Source: Demequina muriae
GTDB taxonomy: Bacteria > Actinomycetota > Actinomycetes > Actinomycetales > Demequinaceae
Assembly (NCBI RefSeq): GCF_030418295.1
Contig: NZ_JAUHQA010000001.1
Coordinates: 930,001 to 994,000, forward strand
DNA: 64,000 bases
Direction of reading: 5' to 3'
Shown: positions 57,226 through 64,000 of the stretch, piece by piece
How positions within the stretch are numbered: the stretch's first letter is position 1
How the letters are laid out: every line of letters starts with the position of its first letter
Position numbers and translations under genes: made by a program
Notes under the pieces: generated by a model
The model's input: only the letters and a program-made list of their open reading frames with translations
The model's database searches: none
What the model was told of the DNA's origin: nothing

Positions 57226-57758
57226 GACCGACCCTCCGTGTCCACCACCGCGACGCGTTCGACATCGAACGTCGCGTCGTCACCCACCTCGAGCGCCAAA
57301 CGGTCGAGGGCATCCGAGAGGTACCGCTTGACCGTCCCGACGGCCAGGCCCATCTCGTGGGCCACGTCCGCGACCGTGAGGTCGTCGTAGAAGCGCAAAA
57401 CGACAGCGGTGCGCTGGCGCGGACTGAGCGCGCCGAGCGCTCTGCCCACCGCATCGGCCGCATGGATCCGTTCCGTGGCATCGGGCTGCTCGTCGCGAAC
57501 GGCCTGCCCGGGCATGAGGCGACGCCACACCTTGTCGCGGCGCAGTCCGTCGAGGTGCAGGGTGCGCATCGCGGCGCGCACGTAGCCCTCGGCCGCGGCG
57601 GCGTTCGGGATGCGGCGGCGGCGCACGAACACCTTGACGATCGCGTCCTGGACCAAGTCCTCGCCCGTGTGCTGCGAGCCCGTCAGCAGGTAGCCGTAGG
57701 CCGCGAGACGCCGGGACGCGCGGTCGAGCATCTCGCCCAGCAGCTCGTCGTCGGTCAC
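57222..57758 (-). CDS. SigE-family ECF sigma factor, copy 2
   Basis: The 178-residue protein has region 2 (LAAYGYLLTGSQHTGEDLVQDAIVKVFVRRRR, YVRAAMRTLHLDGLRRDKVWRRL) and region 4 (LGALSPRQRTAVVLRFYDDLTVADVAHEMGLAVGTVKRYLSDAL). It is the same length as copy 1 and very similar. The start is GTG with GAGGGG upstream. Two sigma/membrane pairs in tandem point to local duplication. Confidence 0.88.
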   Translation of the reverse strand: MTDDELLGEMLDRASRRLAAYGYLLTGSQHTGEDLVQDAIVKVFVRRRRIPNAAAAEGYVRAAMRTLHLDGLRRDKVWRRLMPGQAVRDEQPDATERIHAADAVGRALGALSPRQRTAVVLRFYDDLTVADVAHEMGLAVGTVKRYLSDALDRLALEVGDDATFDVERVAVVDTEGRS

Positions 57759-57828
57759 TTATGGCCCCTCTCGTCGGCATACCAACGGCCGATGCGCGGA
57801 AAGGGTTGTGGCCGTCCCGCCTCGCGCG

Positions 57829-57930
57829 CCCTTAACTACGAACCACATCCTGACGCGACACCCCGTCAACCCGGCCGATGCGCGGGCTCAGCACGGGGTG
57901 TCGTCCCCCAAAGTGGTTCGCAGTTAAGGA
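57829..57930. repeat. Nested palindromic repeat, copy D (3' of topA)
   Basis: This is the clearest copy. Outer arms TTAACTACGAACCAC (57832-57846) and GTGGTTCGCAGTTAA (57913-57927); inner arms CGACACCCCGT and ACGGGGTGTCG; loop with GGCCGATGCGCGGGC (57873-57887). It lies about 10 bp after the topA stop (57939). Confidence 0.9.
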
Positions 57931-57938
57931 GGAGGGGG

Positions 57939-60599
57939 CTACTTCTTCTTGGGAGCGGCCTTCTTCGCGGCGGGCTTCTTCTTCGCCGGGGCGCGCTTCT
58001 TCTTGCCCGGACCCTTGGCGCGCTTCTCCTGCAGGAGCTCGATGGCACGCTCGGACGTCATGCCCTCAACGGTGTCGCCGCGCGGGATCGTCACATTGGT
58101 CTCACCATCGGTGATGTACTCGCCGAACCGGCCTTCCTTGATGACGATGGCCTTCTTGCTGACCGGATCCTCACCCAGCTCCTTGAGCGGCGGCTTGGCG
58201 GCGGGACGGCCGCGGCCGCGCTTGGGCTCGGAATAGATCTTCAGCGCCTCCTCGAGGGTGACGGTGAACATCTGGTCCTCGGTCTCGAGCGAGCGGGAGT
58301 CCGTGCCTTTCTTGAGGTACGGGCCATAGCGGCCGTTCTGCGCCGTGATGACGTCGCCCGACTCGGGGTCCTTGCCCACCTCGCGCGGCAGGCTCATCAG
58401 CTTGAGTGCGTCCTCGAGGCTCACGGTCTCGAGCGACATCGACTTGAGCAGGCTCGCCGTCGCGGGCTTGCCCTTGGCGTCCTCGGGCAGCACCTCGGTG
58501 ACGTAAGGGCCGTAGCGCCCGCCCTTGGCCACGATCTCGTGGCCGCTCTCGGGGTGCTTGCCGAGCGAGCGCTCGTCGCCGCCCTGGTTCTCGAAGAGCT
58601 CGAGCGCCTTGGCGACCGTGAGCTCGTCGGGAGCGAGGTCATCGGGGATCGAGGCAGTCTGCCGCTCACCGTCCACCATGCGCTCGACGTACGGGCCGTA
58701 GCGACCGGGACGGGCGGCGATGCCCTCGCCGATCTCAAACGTGTTGATGGCCTTGGCGTCGATGTCCCCCAGCGACTCGACCAAGTTCTTCAGGCCCTCG
58801 GGGCCGTCGCCATCGGCTCCGAAGTAGAACTCGTGGAGCCACGCCCGCTGGTCGCGCTCGCCCGTGGCGATGCGGTCCAGGCCCGCCTCCATCTCGGCGG
58901 TGAACGCGTAGTCCACCAGCGTGGGGAAGTGCTGCTCGAGCAGGCGCACGATCGCGAAGGCGATCCACGTGGGCACGAGCGTCTGCTTGTCGATCCGCAC
59001 GTACTCCCGTGCGACCAGCACATCCACGGTCGAGGCATACGTGGAGGGTCGGCCCAGCTTGCGGTCCTCGAGCTCCTGGATCATGCCGCCCTGCGTGAAG
59101 CGCGGCGGCGGCGTGGTCGCGTGGGTGATCGGCTCGAGGTCCTCGGCTTCGACCTTCTGTCCCTCGGCGAGCTGCGGCAGGCGCTTGTCCTTGTCCTGCG
59201 TGGCTTCCTTATTGTCGTCCTCGTAGCGCGAGCGCTCCTTGGACTCCTCGTACGCCGCCAGGAATCCCGGCGACGTGATGATGGTGCCGGACGCGGAGAA
59301 CTCCACCGCGTGGCCGGCCGCCGTCTTCGCGCCGATGCGCACGGTCGAGGTGCTGCCCACCGCATCGGCCATCTGCGAGGCGACCGTGCGCTTCCAGATC
59401 ATCTCGTACATGCGGAACTCGTCGCCCGACAGTTCCCCGCGCACCGAGGCCGGCGTGCGGAACTTGTCGCCGGCGGGGCGGATCGCCTCGTGCGCTTCCT
59501 GCGCGTTCGTGTCCTGGCTGGCGTAGACGCGCGGGGACGATGCGACGGAGTCGGAGCCGTAGAGCTCGGCGGCCTGCGCGCGGGCGGCGCGGATGGCCTC
59601 TCCCGACAGCGCCGGCGAGTCCGACCTCATATAGGTGATGTAACCGCGCTGGTACAGACCCTGCGCGACGCCCATCGCCTGCCGGGCGCCCAAGCGCATC
59701 TTGCGGCTGGCCTCCTGGATCAGCGACGACGTGATGAAGGGAGCGGCCGGCCTGCGCTTGTAGGGCTTGGACTCGACGCTCGACACGGAATAGGAGGAGT
59801 GGGCAAGGCCCGATGCGAGGGCACCGGCCTCTCCGGCCGTCACGTGGTGCACCTTGGCGTTCTTCAGCACGCCGCGGTCATCGAAGTCCTTGCCGGTCGC
59901 GACTCTCTTGCCGTCGACGGTGGTGAGACGCGCGGTGAAGCCCTTGCCCGCATCGGCGCCTTCGGAGGCCGTGAAGGTCGCGGTCAGGTCCCAGTACTCC
60001 GCGGACTGGAACGCCATGCGCTCCTTCTCGCGGTCCACGACGAGGCGCAGCGCGACGGACTGCACGCGACCGGCGCTCAGGCCCTGCTGGATCTTGCGCC
60101 ACAGCACCGGCGAGACCTCGTAGCCGTAGAGGCGGTCGAGCACGCGGCGCGCCTCTTGGGCCTCCACGAGCTCCATGTCGATGTCGCGCGGGTTCGCCAG
60201 GGCGCGCTCGATGCCCTCGCGGGTGATCTCGTGGAATGCCAGGCGCTTCACGGGGACCTTGGGCTTGAGCACTTCGAGCAGGTGCCACGCGATGGCCTCC
60301 CCCTCGCGGTCCTCATCAGTCGCGAGGTAGAGCTCGTCGGCGCCCTTGAGCGCGCGCTTGAGATCCGCCACGAGCTTCTTCTTCTCGGGGCTCACCACAT
60401 AGAACGGTGCGAAGCCGTTCTCGACGTCGACCGCGAACTTGCCGAGCGATCCCGTCTTCTTGTCGGCGGGCATCTCGGAGGGCTGCGGGAGGTCGCGAAT
60501 GTGGCCGACGGACGACACCACCTCGTAGTCGGCACCCAGGTAGCCGCCGATGGTGCGCGACTTGGTGGGTGACTCGACGATCACGAGCTTGTGGGTCAT
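57939..60599 (-). CDS. topA: DNA topoisomerase I
   Basis: TopA relaxes negative supercoils. The 886-residue protein has the TOPRIM domain (VIVESPTKSRTIGGYLG; DEDREGEAIAWHL), the active Tyr in GYITYMRSDS (about 322), and four C-terminal GRYGPYV-type repeats without zinc cysteines, as in actinobacteria. The end is a Lys-rich tail (KKKRAPAKKK) typical of mycobacterial-type enzymes, which aids processivity. A nested palindrome follows the stop. Confidence 0.97.
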   Translation of the reverse strand: MTHKLVIVESPTKSRTIGGYLGADYEVVSSVGHIRDLPQPSEMPADKKTGSLGKFAVDVENGFAPFYVVSPEKKKLVADLKRALKGADELYLATDEDREGEAIAWHLLEVLKPKVPVKRLAFHEITREGIERALANPRDIDMELVEAQEARRVLDRLYGYEVSPVLWRKIQQGLSAGRVQSVALRLVVDREKERMAFQSAEYWDLTATFTASEGADAGKGFTARLTTVDGKRVATGKDFDDRGVLKNAKVHHVTAGEAGALASGLAHSSYSVSSVESKPYKRRPAAPFITSSLIQEASRKMRLGARQAMGVAQGLYQRGYITYMRSDSPALSGEAIRAARAQAAELYGSDSVASSPRVYASQDTNAQEAHEAIRPAGDKFRTPASVRGELSGDEFRMYEMIWKRTVASQMADAVGSTSTVRIGAKTAAGHAVEFSASGTIITSPGFLAAYEESKERSRYEDDNKEATQDKDKRLPQLAEGQKVEAEDLEPITHATTPPPRFTQGGMIQELEDRKLGRPSTYASTVDVLVAREYVRIDKQTLVPTWIAFAIVRLLEQHFPTLVDYAFTAEMEAGLDRIATGERDQRAWLHEFYFGADGDGPEGLKNLVESLGDIDAKAINTFEIGEGIAARPGRYGPYVERMVDGERQTASIPDDLAPDELTVAKALELFENQGGDERSLGKHPESGHEIVAKGGRYGPYVTEVLPEDAKGKPATASLLKSMSLETVSLEDALKLMSLPREVGKDPESGDVITAQNGRYGPYLKKGTDSRSLETEDQMFTVTLEEALKIYSEPKRGRGRPAAKPPLKELGEDPVSKKAIVIKEGRFGEYITDGETNVTIPRGDTVEGMTSERAIELLQEKRAKGPGKKKRAPAKKKPAAKKAAPKKK

Positions 60600-60748
60600 C
60601 TGCTCCTGCTTTCGGGTGGGGGCGACTCCTGCACAACCGGCGAGAGACGCTCACAGAATACATACGGTGCGCGCCGTGTCGAACGGCGGCGGCTGCCCGG
60701 CCCTCCTGTGTTCACCCCGCGGCCACCCGGCTCTGTCACCATGGGGGT

Positions 60749-61579
60749 GTGAATAGTGAAGCAGTGGGACAGGCGATGCGAGACGTCGCGGATGACCTCA
60801 TTCGACCGAGGTTCCGAACTCTGGCGGACGGGGACGTCGACACCAAGTCAGGGCCGGATGATCTGGTGACGATCGCGGACGTCGAGGCGGAGCGCGCGCT
60901 GACGCCGCTCCTGGCCGCCATCGCCGACCAGCCCGTGGTGGGCGAGGAGGCCTCCGAGGCCGACCCGTCGCTTCCGGACGTGCTCGGGACCGCATCGGCC
61001 GCGTGGACGGTGGACCCGGTGGACGGGACCTGGAACTTCGCGCACGGCTCGATCGACTACGCGGTGATGGTCGCGCACGTCGAGGGCGGGGACGCGCACT
61101 CCGGCTGGATCCTCCACCCCGAGACGGGCAACCTCTTGTATGGCGGCGTCGACGCCGCAGTCACCGTGACGGACGATTCCGGCATGGTGCGGACGGTGGA
61201 CTCGGTCGCGAGCGCGCCGGTGCGCCCGGTATCGGACCTGCGGGGCATGGCGGTGCTGAAGTTCGCGCCGGACTCCGCGGCTCACGGACTCGTGGGGCTC
61301 GCCGAGGACGTCGCTGAGGTCACGCCGCCGCGCATGTGCGCCGGGTGGGACTACTGGGACATCATCGATGGCGGGCTCGACTTCCTGCTGTACTTCCGGG
61401 CCAAGCCGTGGGACCACGCACCTGGTGCCGCGATCTGCCGGGCCGCGGGCTACGCGGTGCGGCACCTCGACGGCGCCGAGTACCGACCCGGCGACCCGGG
61501 GCGTCCGTTCCTGGTGGCACGCGAGGGCGAATGGGACGCGCTGGCCGAGGCGATCAGGGCCCGCGCCGGCGAGCTCTAG
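60749..61579 (+). CDS. Inositol monophosphatase-family phosphatase
   Basis: The 276-residue protein has the metal-binding motifs of the family: GEEASEAD, WTVDPVDGTWNFAHG and CAGWDYWDIIDGG. Substrate could be histidinol phosphate, inositol phosphate or another sugar phosphate; no neighbour decides it. The GTG at 60749 is 6 bases after a CACCAT hexamer, so the mRNA may be leaderless; earlier codons are antisense to the topA region and rejected. It is divergent from topA. Confidence 0.85.
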   Translation: MNSEAVGQAMRDVADDLIRPRFRTLADGDVDTKSGPDDLVTIADVEAERALTPLLAAIADQPVVGEEASEADPSLPDVLGTASAAWTVDPVDGTWNFAHGSIDYAVMVAHVEGGDAHSGWILHPETGNLLYGGVDAAVTVTDDSGMVRTVDSVASAPVRPVSDLRGMAVLKFAPDSAAHGLVGLAEDVAEVTPPRMCAGWDYWDIIDGGLDFLLYFRAKPWDHAPGAAICRAAGYAVRHLDGAEYRPGDPGRPFLVAREGEWDALAEAIRARAGEL

Positions 61580-61890
61580 TCGCTCCCCGCATCCTCCCTC
61601 CCCGCATCCTCCCTCCCCGCCTTAGCGCGCTGGCGGGCGGTGAGTGTCGGAACTGAGCGGTCCACCGATTCTGGCGGACATCCGTTGTCGATCGTGCGGT
61701 GTGACGAGCCGCCAGCGTCCTCCCGGCCGATGCGGCATCGACCTGCGTCTCGCGTGAGGCACCTGGGGTGGTGCGCGGCGGGTGCGTGTCCTCAACGACA
61801 CTGAGGGCCCGCCAGGAGTCGTGAGCACCCCCGATGCGACACTGAGCGACCACTGGGGCGCTAAGGCGGAGACGGGGTGCGGGGACACGA
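61580..61890. repeat. Complex palindromic region between convergent genes
   Basis: No gene. It starts with two copies of CCCCGCATCCTCCCT (from 61585). Then CCGCCTTAGCGC (61618-61629) is mirrored by GCGCTAAGGCGG (61858-61869), a 12-bp arm pair 252 bp apart, and each arm is followed inward by a TGAGTGTCG/CGACACTGAG block. The 20-mer CTGGCGGGCGGTGAGTGTCG (61630-61649) recurs with one change at 47318-47337. A GGCCGATGC word lies at 61725-61733. Origin unknown; it shares the GTGTCG/CGACAC core of the six palindromes. Confidence 0.7.
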
Positions 61891-61892
61891 AA

Positions 61893-61916
61893 AGAGGGCC
61901 CCCGGAGGGGCCCTCT
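61893..61916 (-). terminator. Rho-independent terminator of the two-TM protein gene
   Basis: A 10-bp stem AGAGGGCCCC/GGGGCCCTCT with a 4-base loop is followed on the minus strand by TTTT, 12 bp after the stop at 61928. Confidence 0.9.
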
Positions 61917-61927
61917 TCGCGTCGTGA

Positions 61928-62626
61928 CTAGACCGTGACGGGCTCGCGGGCCGCCTTGGCGTCCGCTGCGTCGGTGGCGACGACCTTGTCTGCGCGGGTC
62001 GCCCACACCAGGCCGAGGCCGGTCAGGATCAGGGTGAGGCCCAGTCCGGCCGCGATCGCGGCGGTTCCGAGACCGAGCACCAGCACGTTGGCGGTGACCG
62101 ATCCGACGCCCAGCTCGCCGATCAGGGCGTGTGCGGTCGGGGTCCAGACCTGCTCGCGGGCAGCGCCCTCGAGGGGGTGCATGCGGTCGAAGTCGGCCCA
62201 GTAGCGACCGTCGGTGGGAACCTCGTAGGTGCCAGCTGCGAAGGTCTCGCCGTTGTACTCGACGTCCTCTTCAAGCACGACCTCGGTGGTGCCGTACAGC
62301 GTGTGGTAGGCCACGAGGCCCATCTGGTACATGTACTCGGAGCCGGTGTTGACCAGCGGGTTGTCGGGGTCCATCTCGTAGCCCTTGAGCGAGTAGCCCC
62401 AGTCGTCTTCGACGAGCGACTTGATGGCCTCTGCGCCCTCGACCTCGCCGCGGTCGACGAGCACGCCGTCCTCGTTGTAGGTCAGGGTGACGTTCTGCGC
62501 TGCGGAGAAGGCCTGCAGGGAGTCGTTGCCCGCCTTCACCTGGAGCGCGGCGAATGCGCCGACGCCGATGAAGCCGATGCCGATGATGGCGAGAATGATG
62601 CCGAGGAGCTTGAGTCGAGCAGTCAT
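61928..62626 (-). CDS. Two-span membrane protein of unknown function
   Basis: The 232-residue product has an N-terminal helix (about 7-29), an outer domain of ~150 residues (NEDGVLVDRGEVEGAEAIKSLVEDDWGYSL, then NTGSEYMYQMGLVAYHTLYG) and a C-terminal helix (about 184-210) with a short tail. Similar proteins occur in other actinobacteria, often mislabelled as dioxygenases; no catalytic motif is visible. The ATG at 62626 has AAAGGA 9 bases upstream. The frame upstream to 62956 lies in the methyltransferase gene and is rejected. Confidence 0.75.
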   Translation of the reverse strand: MTARLKLLGIILAIIGIGFIGVGAFAALQVKAGNDSLQAFSAAQNVTLTYNEDGVLVDRGEVEGAEAIKSLVEDDWGYSLKGYEMDPDNPLVNTGSEYMYQMGLVAYHTLYGTTEVVLEEDVEYNGETFAAGTYEVPTDGRYWADFDRMHPLEGAAREQVWTPTAHALIGELGVGSVTANVLVLGLGTAAIAAGLGLTLILTGLGLVWATRADKVVATDAADAKAAREPVTV

Positions 62627-62816
62627 GATGTGGGGTCCTTTCCCATCCGGGGTTGGTGTTGCGTGTGCCCCAAGACTGACGGCCCAAGAACGCCTCGGTA
62701 CGGGACCATGGGCCCAACGCGACCGATTTGTCACGAATCCAGGAGGAAAAAACTTCCAGGTCTCTTCCAGGGAGTTCTCCAAGAGGGGGGTGAGCACGCC
62801 CTCGCACGGGCCGCGC

Positions 62817-64000
62817 TCAGCGCAGCAGCAGCCCGTCGCGGACAAGGTCCCGCACGGCAGGCACGATCCCGCCGATGACGTCTCCCGGCGCCACGTCGAG
62901 CAGCGCCGCGAGGGCGTGAGCGATCTGGCCCACCGTGAGCTCGCCGTCGCTCGCACCCACGAGCCCCGCGAGCGCGGTGTCGGCCTTGATCACCCGGCCG
63001 AACCCACCACCTTGGCGCAGCAGGATGTGCTCGGGGTGCGCCTCGAGCGGGCGCCCGCGCGTCTCCTTCGTGACGTCGGGCGCGACGGCGAACGCGGTGT
63101 CCAGGACCTCGCCGTCCGAGGCCGACGCCAGCCAATCGTGCGCCTCCAGCGCGGCGGCGAGCGTGGGGCCCAGCGGCGTCGCCATGGTGCCCTCGTGCTC
63201 CTCGAACCGCCGCAGCGTCGGTGCGCCGGTCAGCGGCCTCCGCAGGACCACCAGACCGAAGCCGATCGCCTCCACGTCATCTGCGTCGAACGCCCGGAGG
63301 TACGCCTCGTAGGCACTCGCCCACAGGGCCGGGTCACGATCGGCGGTGATGCCGGCGTCCCGCAGCCACGTCTCCGCGTACTCCGCGGCATCGAGCGCAT
63401 CGCGTTGGACGATCCAGGCGTCGAGCGGCACCGGCGCGGCGTCGAGCCAGCTCTCGATGCGGGCGCGCCAGTCGCCGCCGTCTTCGCCGCGGCGGATCTC
63501 CCAGTTGCCGAGCAGCTGCGCCACGCCTCCCGGCCCCAGCACCGTCCCGACGTCGGAGACCAGTCCCGCGGTGACGCCGTCGCCTGCGACTCCGCCGTGG
63601 CGGTACTCGTACGTGGGGGCACCTGGGGGCGTGATGACGAACGGCGGGTTCGACACCACCAGATCGAACGACTCGCCCACGACCGGCTCGAGCATGGACC
63701 CGTCGCGCAGGTCCCAGGCCCGGTGTGCGGCCGCACCGGCGCCGAGCGCAGGCGCGTTGACCGTCTCGTTGAACCGTGCATACGCCAGTGCCCGCGCCGA
63801 GATGTCCGTCGCGACCACCGCATCGGCGTGCAGAGAGGCGTGCATGGCCTGGATGCCGCACCCCGTGCCGATGTCGAGCGCTCGGTGACGCGGCGTGCGC
63901 ATCGTCACCGACGCGAGGGTCGTGGCGGCGCCGCCGATCCCCAGGACGTGGTCCTGCCCCACGCCCTGCGCGGTCACCGCCTCACCCTGATCAGAGGCGA
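62817..64000 (-). CDS. Class I SAM-dependent methyltransferase, cut by window edge
   Basis: The frame is open to 64000, so the N-terminus is missing. At least 394 residues are seen. The SAM motif I is ALDIGTGCGIQAMHAS, followed by VVATDISARALAYAR and the NPPF (here VVSNPPFVITPPG) motif typical of N-methyltransferases acting on DNA, RNA or protein. A C-terminal winged-helix-like part (about the last 80 residues) follows. Related genes adjoin topA in other actinobacteria. The target is not known. Confidence 0.85.
   Translation of the reverse strand, partial: ASDQGEAVTAQGVGQDHVLGIGGAATTLASVTMRTPRHRALDIGTGCGIQAMHASLHADAVVATDISARALAYARFNETVNAPALGAGAAAHRAWDLRDGSMLEPVVGESFDLVVSNPPFVITPPGAPTYEYRHGGVAGDGVTAGLVSDVGTVLGPGGVAQLLGNWEIRRGEDGGDWRARIESWLDAAPVPLDAWIVQRDALDAAEYAETWLRDAGITADRDPALWASAYEAYLRAFDADDVEAIGFGLVVLRRPLTGAPTLRRFEEHEGTMATPLGPTLAAALEAHDWLASASDGEVLDTAFAVAPDVTKETRGRPLEAHPEHILLRQGGGFGRVIKADTALAGLVGASDGELTVGQIAHALAALLDVAPGDVIGGIVPAVRDLVRDGLLLR

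Noticed and set aside
57357-60572. A 1071-codon plus-strand open frame
   Set aside because: It is antisense to topA and a sigma gene and has no recognisable domain.

Overview
The window is about 70% G+C and comes from an actinobacterium, most likely in Micrococcales. The evidence is gene order (ppa / dacB-tilS-hpt-ftsH-folE-folP-folB/K-DUF3180-DUF2520-panC-panD-lysS-lsr2, and methyltransferase / topA / tmk / holB / hydrolase / tRNA-Thr), an Lsr2 gene, a mycothiol-type arsenate reductase, many GTG starts and several leaderless promoters. The genus is inference and cannot be fixed from the sequence.

Layout. 1-3.4 kb: a sensor kinase start (cut by the edge) divergent from phoU, with a PHO box between them, then gpmA, a lactonase-fold gene and lsr2. 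3.5-22.3 kb: one long minus-strand block of core metabolism: lysS, NAD (nadC, nadB), pantothenate (panD, panC), two PH-domain membrane proteins, folate (folBK fusion, folP, folE), ftsH, hpt, tilS and dacB. A DUF559 gene interrupts it between hpt and ftsH. 22.3-29.4 kb: ppa, an unknown gene, an NlpC/P60 wall hydrolase and a methionine cluster metX-metY-metX. 29.4-35.2 kb: surface polysaccharide initiation and dTDP-L-rhamnose synthesis. 35.2-46.2 kb: CAP lipoprotein, three-part FAD/Fe-S dehydrogenase, arsenate operon, large secreted repeat protein, L,D-transpeptidase and an aldehyde dehydrogenase. 46.2-47.5 kb: a c-di-GMP-I riboswitch in front of a small exported protein, a gene-poor stretch and tRNA-Thr(CGT). 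47.5-64 kb: secreted hydrolase, holB, tmk, then an accessory block (oxidoreductase, two DUF998 proteins, two SigE-type sigma/membrane-regulator pairs), topA, an inositol-phosphatase-like gene, a two-TM protein and a methyltransferase cut by the edge.

Two sequence-level signals are not explained by the genes. A 9-bp word, GGCCGATGC or its complement, occurs about 50 times on both strands where about 2 would be expected. A family of six ~100-bp nested palindromes sits just 3' of genes with fixed orientation and compensated arms. Two of the six flank the DUF559 gene. I also see a CRP-like operator set in front of envelope genes and a leaderless leader peptide before metY.
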